DNA of 64,000 nucleotides from Verrucomicrobiia bacterium (GTDB taxonomy: Bacteria; Verrucomicrobiota; Verrucomicrobiia; Verrucomicrobiales; DEV007): assembly GCA_030427505.1 (NCBI GenBank), contig JAUICH010000014.1, positions 62,001 to 126,000 on the forward strand, written 5' to 3'. The notes beneath the pieces are model-generated. The model did no database searches. It worked only from the letters and a program-made list of their open reading frames with translations, and was not told the DNA's origin. The position numbers and the translations under genes are program-made. Positions within the stretch are counted from its first letter, which is position 1. The number at the start of each line of letters is the position of its first letter. Positions 17,799 to 25,944 of this stretch are shown here, in pieces.

Positions 17799-20102
17799 AT
17801 GATCAAGCGTTTCGTTCTCGCTTCGTTAGCTTTCACATTGGCCGCCAACGTCGCGGTCACGCAGGCGCAGGAGAGCGCCGCGGGAGACATTCACAAGGGG
17901 AACTGGATCTCCTGGCGCGGACCGTTGCAAAACGGCGTCAGCCTGGAGTCTTACCAGAACGGGAGCTTCAATCCCGAGCCTCTCTGGACCTACGACATCG
18001 CGGGCCGCGGCACGCCGGTGATCTACAAGGATCGCCTGTATTCCTGGGGTTACCGGGGCAAGGGGCCGGACTTGGAAGAAGTGCTCACCGCGCATGACGC
18101 GGAGACGGGCGAGGTTATCTGGGAACGGGCCACGCACGACATCATGAGCGACACGGTGTACGACCGCTACACCATCGGCTCGCCCGCGATCGATCCCGAA
18201 ACGGAGAACGTTTTCCTGGCCACGACCTACGGTTTGGTCAGCGCTTATAACAAAGCGGGCGACCTGCTCTGGCGGCACTCCATGGTGGAGCGCTTTGGCC
18301 GCCTGACCTTCCCGAATGGCCGTGCCGGTGCGCCGGTCATCGACGGGGAGATCCTTATCATCCGCGGCGTCACCTCCTACTGGGGGAAAGAAGGCCCGGC
18401 CCGCGACCGCTTCTTTGGCTTCAATAAGAACACGGGCGAACTCATCTGGTCCTCCACTCCCGGCGTGGGCCCGCCGTTCCTGTCCGACAGTTCGTTCTCC
18501 ACGCCCTACCTGGACACCCGGGATGGGAAGCGCGTGTTCTACGCCGGCACCGGCTGTGGCAACATCGTCTGCGTGAACGTGAAGGACGGCACCCCGCTGT
18601 GGCGTTTCCAGGCGGCCAAGGGCGGCATCAACTCCTCCCCGGTCGTCGAAGGCGATCACGTGATCTGCGTCCACGGCGTGGAAAACATCATGTCCACCGC
18701 TTCCGGCGGACTGTTCTCCATCAAGATCCCGGAGGACCTGGATAACACCGGCGGCGTGGTGGACGAAGCTCAGGGCGGCGCGCCGGAGATTCCGCACGAC
18801 ACCCAGGACTGGCGGAACTTTATCGAGATGTTCACCAGCTCACCGCTGGTGCACGACGGAGTGGTCTATCAGATCTCCAAGTCCGGCATCCTCTATGCCG
18901 TGGACGCGAAGTCCGGCAAAACCAAGTGGGAGTTCAAGCTGTCCAACGAACAGCTCCACGCCTCGCCGATTTTCGTGAACGGCTGGCTGGTCATCCCCAT
19001 GTTCCCGGGTGAGTTCTACATCCTGAAGCCCGGCGAGGACAAAGCCGAGGTGGTCCACGAAATGAAGCTGGACGGGAACTGCATCGGCTCCGCCGCTGTC
19101 TGCCGCGGCCGGCTTTACGTGCACACCACGGAGAAACTCTATTGCTTCGAGATTAAGAACGAAGGCATCACTTACGACGACGTTCCGGCCGAACCGGCTC
19201 TGGAGCCGGGCGAGGCGACCTCTCTCCTGACGGTACCCTCGGACGTGCTGCTGAAGCCTGGCGACGCCGTTTCCGTGGCGCTTGAAAAAGTGGACGCCAA
19301 CGGCGTGACCGTGGGCGAAGCCGGCGCCGCCGAGTGGGCCAAGTTCGTGCCGCCGACCGCCAAGGTGAAGTCCGAAATGGACGCCGAATACACCGGGGGC
19401 AAGCTGACCGCGCCCGCCTCCGCCCAGATGTCCGCCGGTATGTTCAAAGCCTCCTCCGATGGGCTGGCGGGTTTTGTGCGGGGCCGCGTCATTCCGGATC
19501 TTCCCTACGCCGAAGACTTCGAAGGCTTCGAACTCGAAGAGACCCACGCGGTCGAAGGCGTGCCTTTCGACTACCCGCCGCTGGCCTGGATTGGTGGCCG
19601 CCTGAAGTGGGAAGTCCGTGACTTGGACGGGAACAAGGTGCTGGCGAAGACGCTGGACCGCGTGCTTTTCCAGCGCTCCCTGACCTTCATCGGCGATCCC
19701 GAAGCCAGCAACTACACCGTGCAGGCGGACGTGATGACGGACGGCAACCGCCGGATCAAGAGCGTGGTCGGCCTCATCAACCAGTGCTACATCATCTCCC
19801 TGGTGGGGAACGCCAACATCCTGGAAGTCAGCTCCAACCACGAACGGGTGAAGGAAAGCGTGCCGTTCCCCATCGAGGCGAACGTCTGGTACACCCTGAA
19901 GACCCGCGTGGACATCGCCGATGACGGTTCCGGAGTCATTCGGGCCAAAGCGTGGAAGCGCGGCGAAGCCGAGCCCGAAGCCTGGACCATTGAGGTCAAT
20001 CACAAGAACGCCCACAAGCAGGGCTCCCCCGGTCTGTTTGGGTTCTCACCCCAAAGTCAGAAACGGGTGTTTATTGATAATGTCTCAATTACCGCTAATT
20101 AA
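17799..20102 (+). CDS. Secreted PQQ-like beta-propeller protein with C-terminal sugar-binding-like domain
   Basis: A protein of about 767 residues whose start at 17799 gives a clean signal peptide (MIKRFVLASLAFTLAANVAVTQAQE). An in-frame ATG 26 codons upstream lacks this property. The N-terminal half has PQQ/WD-like blades ('LTAHDAETGEVIWERA', 'FGFNKNTGELIWSS', 'LYAVDAKSGKTKWEFK'). The C-terminal 200 residues ('PYAEDFEGFELEE', 'VFIDNVSITAN') resemble the DUF1080/LamG-type beta-sandwich of PVC secreted proteins. No PQQ-dehydrogenase active site is evident, so an enzymatic role is doubtful. It is followed 39 bp later by a second propeller protein, so they are probably co-transcribed. Confidence 0.82.
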   Translation: MIKRFVLASLAFTLAANVAVTQAQESAAGDIHKGNWISWRGPLQNGVSLESYQNGSFNPEPLWTYDIAGRGTPVIYKDRLYSWGYRGKGPDLEEVLTAHDAETGEVIWERATHDIMSDTVYDRYTIGSPAIDPETENVFLATTYGLVSAYNKAGDLLWRHSMVERFGRLTFPNGRAGAPVIDGEILIIRGVTSYWGKEGPARDRFFGFNKNTGELIWSSTPGVGPPFLSDSSFSTPYLDTRDGKRVFYAGTGCGNIVCVNVKDGTPLWRFQAAKGGINSSPVVEGDHVICVHGVENIMSTASGGLFSIKIPEDLDNTGGVVDEAQGGAPEIPHDTQDWRNFIEMFTSSPLVHDGVVYQISKSGILYAVDAKSGKTKWEFKLSNEQLHASPIFVNGWLVIPMFPGEFYILKPGEDKAEVVHEMKLDGNCIGSAAVCRGRLYVHTTEKLYCFEIKNEGITYDDVPAEPALEPGEATSLLTVPSDVLLKPGDAVSVALEKVDANGVTVGEAGAAEWAKFVPPTAKVKSEMDAEYTGGKLTAPASAQMSAGMFKASSDGLAGFVRGRVIPDLPYAEDFEGFELEETHAVEGVPFDYPPLAWIGGRLKWEVRDLDGNKVLAKTLDRVLFQRSLTFIGDPEASNYTVQADVMTDGNRRIKSVVGLINQCYIISLVGNANILEVSSNHERVKESVPFPIEANVWYTLKTRVDIADDGSGVIRAKAWKRGEAEPEAWTIEVNHKNAHKQGSPGLFGFSPQSQKRVFIDNVSITAN

Positions 20103-20141
20103 TCCTTCTTGAGGAATTCCTTAACCCTCCAATAACCACCT

Positions 20142-22058
20142 ATGAAATCTCTCCTTCGTTTCTGGTTCCTGCTGGCGGCGACTGCCCTGTTTGTCGTCGC
20201 CTGTGGCGAAAAACCCGCGGAAGAACCCGCCGAGCCCTCGGGTAAAGAAGAACCCGCCTCCGCGAAACCGGCGGAAGAAGCTGCCGCGGAGAAACCCGCC
20301 GCCGAAAAGCCCGCCGCGCCCACGCCCGCCCCCGAGGCCAAGGCAGAGGAAAAGCCCGCCGCCGCCAAGGCTGAGAAACCCGCTCCGAAGGCCGAAGAGC
20401 CAAAGATGGCTGAGAAACCCGCGCCTGCTCGGGCACCGGAGCCCGCGCCCGCAAAGCCGGCCGAGAAGAAGAAGGAAGAACCGGCCGTCGCCGCCTCCAG
20501 CGGAAACACCGGCGGTGACTGGCCTGAGTGGGGCCGGGACGACACCAATAACATGATGTCTCCCGCCGATGGCATTCCCTCCGACTTCACGGCTGGTGAA
20601 GAAGGGGATAACGGCGAGATCGACCTGAAGACCGCCAACAAGGCCGACTGGATCGCGAAGCTGGGTTCTCAATCCTACGGCACGCCCACTATTTCCGGTG
20701 GCCGGGTGCTCGTGGGTACGAACAATGAAGAACCCCGCGATCCCAATGTGACGGGTGACCACGGCATTGTCCTCTGCCTTGACGAGCAGAGCGGCGAGAT
20801 GATGTGGCAGTTTGTGGTTCCGAAACTTGGCGCCGGTAAAGTGTCGGACTGGGAATACCTGGGGGTATGTTCTTCCACCAATCAGGATGGAAAGTTTGGC
20901 TACGTGGTGACCAACCGGTGCGAGATAGTCTGTCTGGACCTCTATGGCATGGAAGACGGTAATGATGGACCGTTCGACCAGGAGGCTAAATACAAGAACG
21001 GAGGTATCGAGGGCCTGGCTGGCGCGCAGCCCGGGGAGATTGGCGCTCAGGATGCGGATATCGTCTGGGGCTACGACATGCGCGGAGAGCTGGGAGTTTT
21101 CCCGCACAACGTCACCAGCAGCTCGGTCGTTCTGGCGGACGGCAAAGTCTTCGCCACTACTTCCAATGGGGTGGACTGGTCCCACATCAATATTCCCGCT
21201 CCGCAGGCACCCTGCTTCATCGCGCTGGACCAGAAAACCGGCGAACTCGTCGGCGAAGAAGGTTCCGGCATCGGCACCCGCATCATGCACTGTAACTGGT
21301 CCACGCCCGCGTTCGCGGAGAACCTGGCCGGCACGCCCACGGTCATCTTCGGCGCTGGGGATGGCTACTGCTACGGCTTCGGCACGAAAGCGGAAAAGGA
21401 CGCGGACGGGTTCGACATCCTGCCGGAACTCTGGAAGGTGAACTGCTGCCCGGACGAATACCGATTTGACGAGCAGGGGAACCCCATCAAGTACGCCACC
21501 TACCCAGGCCCCAGCGAGATCATCGCTTCGCCGGTGGTCTACAATGACAAAGTCTACGTCGCCATCGGGCAGGACCCCGAGCACGGTGAAGGCGTGGGCG
21601 CGCTGACCTGCATCGATCCGTCCAAGGGCGGCGGAGACGAGTCCATCGTCTGGCAGTTCAAGGACATCGGCCGCACCATTTCCACGCCTTCCATCGTGGA
21701 CGGCGTGCTCTACATCTCCGACTACTCCGGCCGCGTGTTCTGCCTCAATCCCGAAACGGGCGAAAAATACTGGGAGTATGACACCCTCAGCCACATCTGG
21801 GGTTCTACGCTGGTGGTAGACGGGAAGATCTTCATCGGTAACGAAGACGGTGAACTGGTCGTGCTGCCCGCCGGAAAAGACGCGGACAAGAATGGCGACG
21901 GCGAGCTGAAGTCGAAGGACGGCGAAGTCCTCAACATCATCGAGTTTCCCTCCTCCATCTACTCCACTCCGGTGATTGCCAATGGCGCGATCTACATCCT
22001 GACGCAGACGCACCTCTACAAGTTCTCCAACAAGGGTGGGGGAGTGGCGATGAAGTGA
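20142..22058 (+). CDS. PQQ-like beta-propeller lipoprotein with Ala/Pro/Glu/Lys linker
   Basis: A 638-residue lipoprotein. The signal MKSLLRFWFLLAATALFVVAC has its lipobox Cys at 21. About 100 residues of A/P/E/K-rich linker follow ('EKPAEEPAEPSGKEEPASAKP' style), probably a flexible periplasmic spacer. The remainder is a propeller with blades such as 'GIVLCLDEQSGEMMWQFVV', 'CFIALDQKTGELVGEEG' and 'RVFCLNPETGEKYWEYDTLSHIWGSTLVVDGKIFIGNEDGELVVL'. It is partnered with the preceding propeller gene. The ligand is unknown; an electron-transfer or scaffold role is possible. Confidence 0.82.
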   Translation: MKSLLRFWFLLAATALFVVACGEKPAEEPAEPSGKEEPASAKPAEEAAAEKPAAEKPAAPTPAPEAKAEEKPAAAKAEKPAPKAEEPKMAEKPAPARAPEPAPAKPAEKKKEEPAVAASSGNTGGDWPEWGRDDTNNMMSPADGIPSDFTAGEEGDNGEIDLKTANKADWIAKLGSQSYGTPTISGGRVLVGTNNEEPRDPNVTGDHGIVLCLDEQSGEMMWQFVVPKLGAGKVSDWEYLGVCSSTNQDGKFGYVVTNRCEIVCLDLYGMEDGNDGPFDQEAKYKNGGIEGLAGAQPGEIGAQDADIVWGYDMRGELGVFPHNVTSSSVVLADGKVFATTSNGVDWSHINIPAPQAPCFIALDQKTGELVGEEGSGIGTRIMHCNWSTPAFAENLAGTPTVIFGAGDGYCYGFGTKAEKDADGFDILPELWKVNCCPDEYRFDEQGNPIKYATYPGPSEIIASPVVYNDKVYVAIGQDPEHGEGVGALTCIDPSKGGGDESIVWQFKDIGRTISTPSIVDGVLYISDYSGRVFCLNPETGEKYWEYDTLSHIWGSTLVVDGKIFIGNEDGELVVLPAGKDADKNGDGELKSKDGEVLNIIEFPSSIYSTPVIANGAIYILTQTHLYKFSNKGGGVAMK

Positions 22059-22095
22059 TCGTCACTGGACTTCCGCTCCGTTCGTGAATTTACCG

Positions 22096-22124
22096 GTGAG
22101 GGTGCTCGTCACGAGCGCCCTCAC
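22096..22124 (+). terminator. Stem-loop after the propeller gene, possible terminator
   Basis: GTGAGGGTGCTCG and CGAGCGCCCTCAC form a 13-bp stem (one G-U) with a TCA loop, 38 bases after the stop codon. No T-run follows, so it may be a Rho-dependent or mRNA-stabilising hairpin. Confidence 0.45.
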
Positions 22125-22183
22125 TCATTGTCAGAGATCCCTTTTAGCCCCCGTAACCGGAAACCGGAACGATTCCCACTAGC

Positions 22184-22414
22184 ATGAAAGCGACTGTCGT
22201 CATCGTGGCATTTCTCATCCTGGCCGCTCTGCATCAGGACTTCTGGCTATGGGAAGACAAGTCGCTGGTCTTCGGTTTCCTGCCCGTGGGCCTGGCCTAT
22301 CACGCGGCCTACTCCCTGGTGGCGGCCTTGTTCTGGTGGCTGGTCAGCAAGCTGGCCTGGCCCTTCAAGATCGAGCAGTGGGCGGATGAAGAAGGGGACG
22401 ACTCCGCTTCCTGA
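22184..22414 (+). CDS. DUF3311-like small membrane protein
   Basis: A 76-residue protein with two hydrophobic segments and the family signature 'HQDFWLWEDKSLVFGFLPVGLAYHAAYSLVAALFWWLV'. DUF3311 proteins are usually encoded just before an SSS-family symporter, as here (88 bp gap), and are thought to act as an accessory subunit. The acidic C-terminus 'EEGDDSAS' is cytoplasmic or periplasmic depending on topology. Its own activity is unknown. Confidence 0.8.
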   Translation: MKATVVIVAFLILAALHQDFWLWEDKSLVFGFLPVGLAYHAAYSLVAALFWWLVSKLAWPFKIEQWADEEGDDSAS

Positions 22415-22502
22415 CCGCTTCTCCTTTCCCGCCGGGCCATTTGCTTCGTTCGGCGCCCCCCAAAAACTGACTACTCCGTTCCCCTTAGCCCTCGTCTGAC
22501 TG

Positions 22503-24074
22503 ATGGATTCCTCCGTTTCGCTCACTCCGCTTTTCATCATCATCGGTTACCTGGCGTTATTGTTGGGGTTGGGCGTCTTGAGCAGCCGCTTCTTCAAAGG
22601 CACCAGCGCGGACTACTTCGTGGTCAGCCGCTCGGTGGGGTCTTTCCTGCTTCTCATGTCCATCTTTGGCACCACCATGACGGGCTTCGCGCTGGTGGGG
22701 TCCACGGGGAAAGCCTATACCAATGGCATCGGGGTCTACGGTCTTATGGCCTCCTGGTCGGGCCTCATCCATTCCGCTGTGTTCTTCGCCGTGGGCATTC
22801 GGCTCTGGGCCGTGGGGAAACGCTACGGCTACGTCACCCAGTGCGAATATTTCCGGGACCGGTTCGAGTCGAAGACCCTGGGCTTCGTGCTCTTCCCCAT
22901 CCTGGTGCTGCTGGTTATTCCCTACCTGCTGGTGGGCGTCATCGCGGCGGGGAAATTTATCCAGGCCACCACCAAGGGCATGTTTCCGGAGGCCTTCGCC
23001 CTCAGCCTGCCGAATGGCGCGCCGCACCCACTCTCCGGCGGCCTGCCGCCTTGGATGGGCGCGGGCATCATCTGCCTGATCGTGCTGTTCTACGTCTTCT
23101 TCGGCGGCCTGCGCGGCGCGGTCTGGGCGAATACCTTCCAGACCATCGTCTTCATGGTCACGGGCGTGATTGCCTTTTACATGATCTCCACCCGGCTCCA
23201 CGGATTGAGCGCGGCGTCCCATGCGCTGCTGGAAAGTGACTTCGCCTCACCCCGTCTGGCCCGGGAGGGGATGATGGGCAAGATGCAGTTCCTCAGCTAC
23301 TGCTTCATCCCATTGTCCGTGGGCATGTTTCCCCACCTGTTCCAGCACTGGTTGACCGCCAAGAGCGCAAAGAATTTCAAGCTGACCGTGGTGGCTCACC
23401 CCATCTTTATTCTCATCGTCTGGGTGCCCTGCATCCTCATCGGTATCTGGGCCACGGCTTACTTGGGCGAACTAGGCCCCGGCCAGAGCCCGAACGCGGT
23501 GCTGGGCCGCATGGTTAATAAACTTGTGGAATCTCCGGTGCTGACCGGTTTCGTGGGGGCCGGTGTTCTGGCCGCTATCATGTCCAGCCTGGACTCGCAG
23601 TTCATGTGTCTGGGCACCATGTTTACCAATGACATCGTGATCAAGATTTTCGGGAAGGACCGCTTCTCTGACGGTCAGAAAATCCTCATCGCGCGCGGTT
23701 TCATCCTGGCGGTGGTGCTCTGCACGTATCTCCTGGGCGTGGCGCTCATGGACTCCGCGCATGTGTTCGACTTGGGCGTGTGGTGCTTCAGCGGCTTTGC
23801 CGGACTGTTCCCGCTGATCTTTGCCGCTGTTTACTGGAAGGGCGTCACCAAAGCCGGCGCCTATGCCTGCATCTTCGCCACCGCGATCTCCTGGGGCATC
23901 CTCTTTTACCGCGATATCCTGGCGGAGAAGCCTGCTGGATCGGAGGACGAACTGCTGGTCTGGGGCGCCATGCCGGTCATGTTCATCATCATCGTCTCCA
24001 CCATCGCCCTCGTGGCGGTGTCCCTCTTTACCAAGAAACCCACCGAAGCCACCGTGAAGAAGTTCTTTGCCTGA
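22503..24074 (+). CDS. Sodium:solute symporter, SSS family
   Basis: A 523-residue membrane protein with about 13 hydrophobic helices. It begins 'LFIIIGYLALLLGLGVLSSRFFKGTSADYFVVSRSVGSFLLLMSIFGTTMTGFALVGSTGKAYTNGI', a characteristic SSS start, and contains 'GVLAAIMSSLDSQFMCLGTMFTNDI', the conserved TM8 region with Na+-coordinating Ser residues. It imports a solute with sodium; the substrate (carboxylate, sugar or amino acid) cannot be read. The DUF3311 partner lies directly upstream. Its last 33 bases are included in a downstream tandem duplication (see 24042-24665). Confidence 0.92.
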   Translation: MDSSVSLTPLFIIIGYLALLLGLGVLSSRFFKGTSADYFVVSRSVGSFLLLMSIFGTTMTGFALVGSTGKAYTNGIGVYGLMASWSGLIHSAVFFAVGIRLWAVGKRYGYVTQCEYFRDRFESKTLGFVLFPILVLLVIPYLLVGVIAAGKFIQATTKGMFPEAFALSLPNGAPHPLSGGLPPWMGAGIICLIVLFYVFFGGLRGAVWANTFQTIVFMVTGVIAFYMISTRLHGLSAASHALLESDFASPRLAREGMMGKMQFLSYCFIPLSVGMFPHLFQHWLTAKSAKNFKLTVVAHPIFILIVWVPCILIGIWATAYLGELGPGQSPNAVLGRMVNKLVESPVLTGFVGAGVLAAIMSSLDSQFMCLGTMFTNDIVIKIFGKDRFSDGQKILIARGFILAVVLCTYLLGVALMDSAHVFDLGVWCFSGFAGLFPLIFAAVYWKGVTKAGAYACIFATAISWGILFYRDILAEKPAGSEDELLVWGAMPVMFIIIVSTIALVAVSLFTKKPTEATVKKFFA

Positions 24075-24360
24075 AAATGCCAGACGAAAGTTAGGGCGAG
24101 ACGGACCGTCTCTAAATGCTGAAATCCGCAGCAAATCTGCGGTAAGAGTCCGGTTTTGAAAACCACAGAGGACACTGAGTACACAGAGAATTTCCGTTGC
24201 GGAAGCCCTTTAGCCAATCGAAAACCTCAAACTCTTGTTCCACACAAAAAACACGGAAGACCGTCTGAAAGTCCTCCCAATTGTCCGATACAAAAACTCT
24301 CTGTGACCTCTGTGTTCTCTGTGGTCAAAAACCCAGGCAGCGGCTGAAGATTTGAAACTC
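24042..24360 (+). repeat. Tandem duplication unit 1 (319 bp), overlaps the symporter 3' end
   Basis: Begins in the symporter coding sequence (ACCGAAGCCACCGTGAAGAA) and runs to 24360. The next base begins a diverged second copy (ACCGAAGCTACCATGAAGAA). Inside the unit, a CCACAGAGGACAC...ACACAGAGAA arm near 24159 is complementary to CTCTCTGTGACCTCTGTGTT near 24296, giving a long hairpin. Confidence 0.8.
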
Positions 24361-24665
24361 ACCGAAGCTACCATGAAGAAGTTCTCTGCCTGAAAATTCC
24401 GCACGAAGTTAGGGCGAGACGGACCGCCTCTGAATGCCGTATTCTGCGGTAAGGGTACAGTTTGGAAAACCACAGAGGACACAGAAGACACAGAGAAATT
24501 CCGTTGCGTAAGCCTTTGAGCCAATCGAGAAAATTACACTTTTCATCCCCCCCGAAAGCACAAAGGACCGTTTGAAAGTCCTCCCAACCGTCCGAAACAA
24601 AAACTCTCTGTGACCTCTGTGACCTCTGTGTTCTCCGTGGTTAAAAATTCCCTCCGCGGCTGAGA
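24361..24665 (+). repeat. Tandem duplication unit 2 with CACAGAG hairpin
   Basis: A diverged copy of 24042-24360. It retains a pseudo-terminus of the symporter frame (…TCTCTGCCTGA), then 'AAGTTAGGGCGAGACGGACC' and the same long inverted repeat (arms near 24470 and 24602). No gene lies between 24075 and 24706. Confidence 0.8.
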
Positions 24666-24706
24666 ATCCAGAAACGCCGCCCCCACCGATTTCAAAAAAC
24701 TCGAAG

Positions 24707-25771
24707 ATGACAGCAGACGAAGCGAAACAACAACTGGACGATCACCTGCGGGAGATCATTCACTGGCATTTCTCGCCGGAAACGGGTTGCCCCTTCTGGC
24801 TGGATTGGGCACAGCAGGCCGGGTGGGACCCACGGCAGGAGATTCAGTCCTTTGCCGACATCGTGAAGTTTCCCCACTTTCAGGACGAATGGCTGCGTGA
24901 CGAGCCGAACGAACGCTTCGTGCCAAAGGCCTACCAATTCCGGCCCTTCAACGTGTTCGAAACCGGCGGCACCACGGGTCTGCCCAAGCAGCGCGTGGGC
25001 TGGGACGACTACAAGCACGACTACGAGATGTTCTCCGACACGCTGAGCGACGAGTTCTTCCCGCGCGGCGGAAACTGGATCATGGTCGGACCCACCGGCC
25101 CGCGCCGTCTGCGCCTGGCGGTGGAGCACCTGGCGAACTACCGGGGCGGTTCCTGCTACTTCGTGGACCTGGATCCCCGCTGGGTGAAGAAGCTCATCTC
25201 CCGCAAGGAATACGACCAGGCGGAACGCTACCAGCAGCACGTCATGGAGCAGGCCGTGGGCATCATCAAGCACCGCGACATCAAGTGCATTTTCACCACG
25301 CCGAAGCTGCTGGCCTCCATCGGCGAGCGCATCTCCATCCCTGGCAACGGCATTCGCGGCTGCTTCTGCGGCGGCACGTCCATGACGCCGGAATACGTCC
25401 GCTTCCTCCAGGAAGAAGTGCTGGAAGACAAAGCGCAGTTTGTCCCGACCTACGGCAATACCCTGATGGGTCTGGCCGTGAGTATTCCGGAAGAGCTGAA
25501 GGCCAATAACTACAGCGTCACCTACTACGCGCCCCAGCCCCGCGCCGTGCTGCGCATCGTGGACGGGAATGACACGGAAGTCACCAAGGGCTACGGCGAA
25601 TACGGCCGGGTGGAGCTGACCACGCTGTCGAAGGAATTCTTCATGCCCCGCTTCCTGGAGCGGGACGAAGCCATCCGCCGCAATCCGCACGAGAAGTACC
25701 CGTGGGATGGGGTGGGCGATGTCCGCCCCTTCGGCGCCATGGAGAAAACCGTCATCGAAGGCGTCTATTGA
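24707..25771 (+). CDS. LuxE/PaaK-like acyl-activating (AMP-forming) enzyme
   Basis: A 354-residue adenylate-forming enzyme of the LuxE / phenylacetate-CoA ligase type, which would activate an acyl group as an acyl-adenylate. The phosphate-binding motif is 'FETGGTTGLPKQRVGW'. Later family blocks are 'IKCIFTTPKLLASIGERI', 'GCFCGGTSMTPEYVRF' and 'FVPTYGNTLMGLAV'. At 354 residues it is close to LuxE and shorter than PaaK (about 430). It sits upstream of an aldehyde-dehydrogenase/LuxC-type gene and an alcohol dehydrogenase, which suggests an acid/acyl-CoA to aldehyde to alcohol route. The acyl substrate is unknown. Confidence 0.7.
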   Translation: MTADEAKQQLDDHLREIIHWHFSPETGCPFWLDWAQQAGWDPRQEIQSFADIVKFPHFQDEWLRDEPNERFVPKAYQFRPFNVFETGGTTGLPKQRVGWDDYKHDYEMFSDTLSDEFFPRGGNWIMVGPTGPRRLRLAVEHLANYRGGSCYFVDLDPRWVKKLISRKEYDQAERYQQHVMEQAVGIIKHRDIKCIFTTPKLLASIGERISIPGNGIRGCFCGGTSMTPEYVRFLQEEVLEDKAQFVPTYGNTLMGLAVSIPEELKANNYSVTYYAPQPRAVLRIVDGNDTEVTKGYGEYGRVELTTLSKEFFMPRFLERDEAIRRNPHEKYPWDGVGDVRPFGAMEKTVIEGVY

Positions 25772-25882
25772 TCCGCCACCTGTAAGAAAGGAAGCGCCTC
25801 CGGGGTCCATTTCCCCGGTAACCGGAAAAAGCCAGTCGCGTTCGTTTCAGAATGGCGCACCTTCTTTCCGGGCCTCCTTTTT

Positions 25883-25915
25883 CGCGGGTTTAATGGCCCG
25901 CGAGCGAACGTTCGC
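25883..25915 (+). promoter_or_regulatory. Two adjacent inverted repeats upstream of the LuxC-like gene
   Basis: CGCGGG-N8-CCCGCG (25883-25902) is followed at once by the palindrome GCGAACGTTCGC (25904-25915). They lie 30-60 bp before the ATG at 25945, so they could form an operator or a leader hairpin. Confidence 0.35.
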
Positions 25916-25944
25916 GCCTCACAGCACTCTAATTTATTTCAGCC

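Noticed and set aside
20121-22013. A 630-codon open frame on the minus strand
   Set aside because: It is antisense to the propeller lipoprotein; the phase mirrors the coding strand and no motif is seen.
24042-24665. Possible CRISPR array because of repeated palindromes
   Set aside because: There are only two long diverged units (319 bp) with no short regular repeats and spacers, and no cas gene is nearby.
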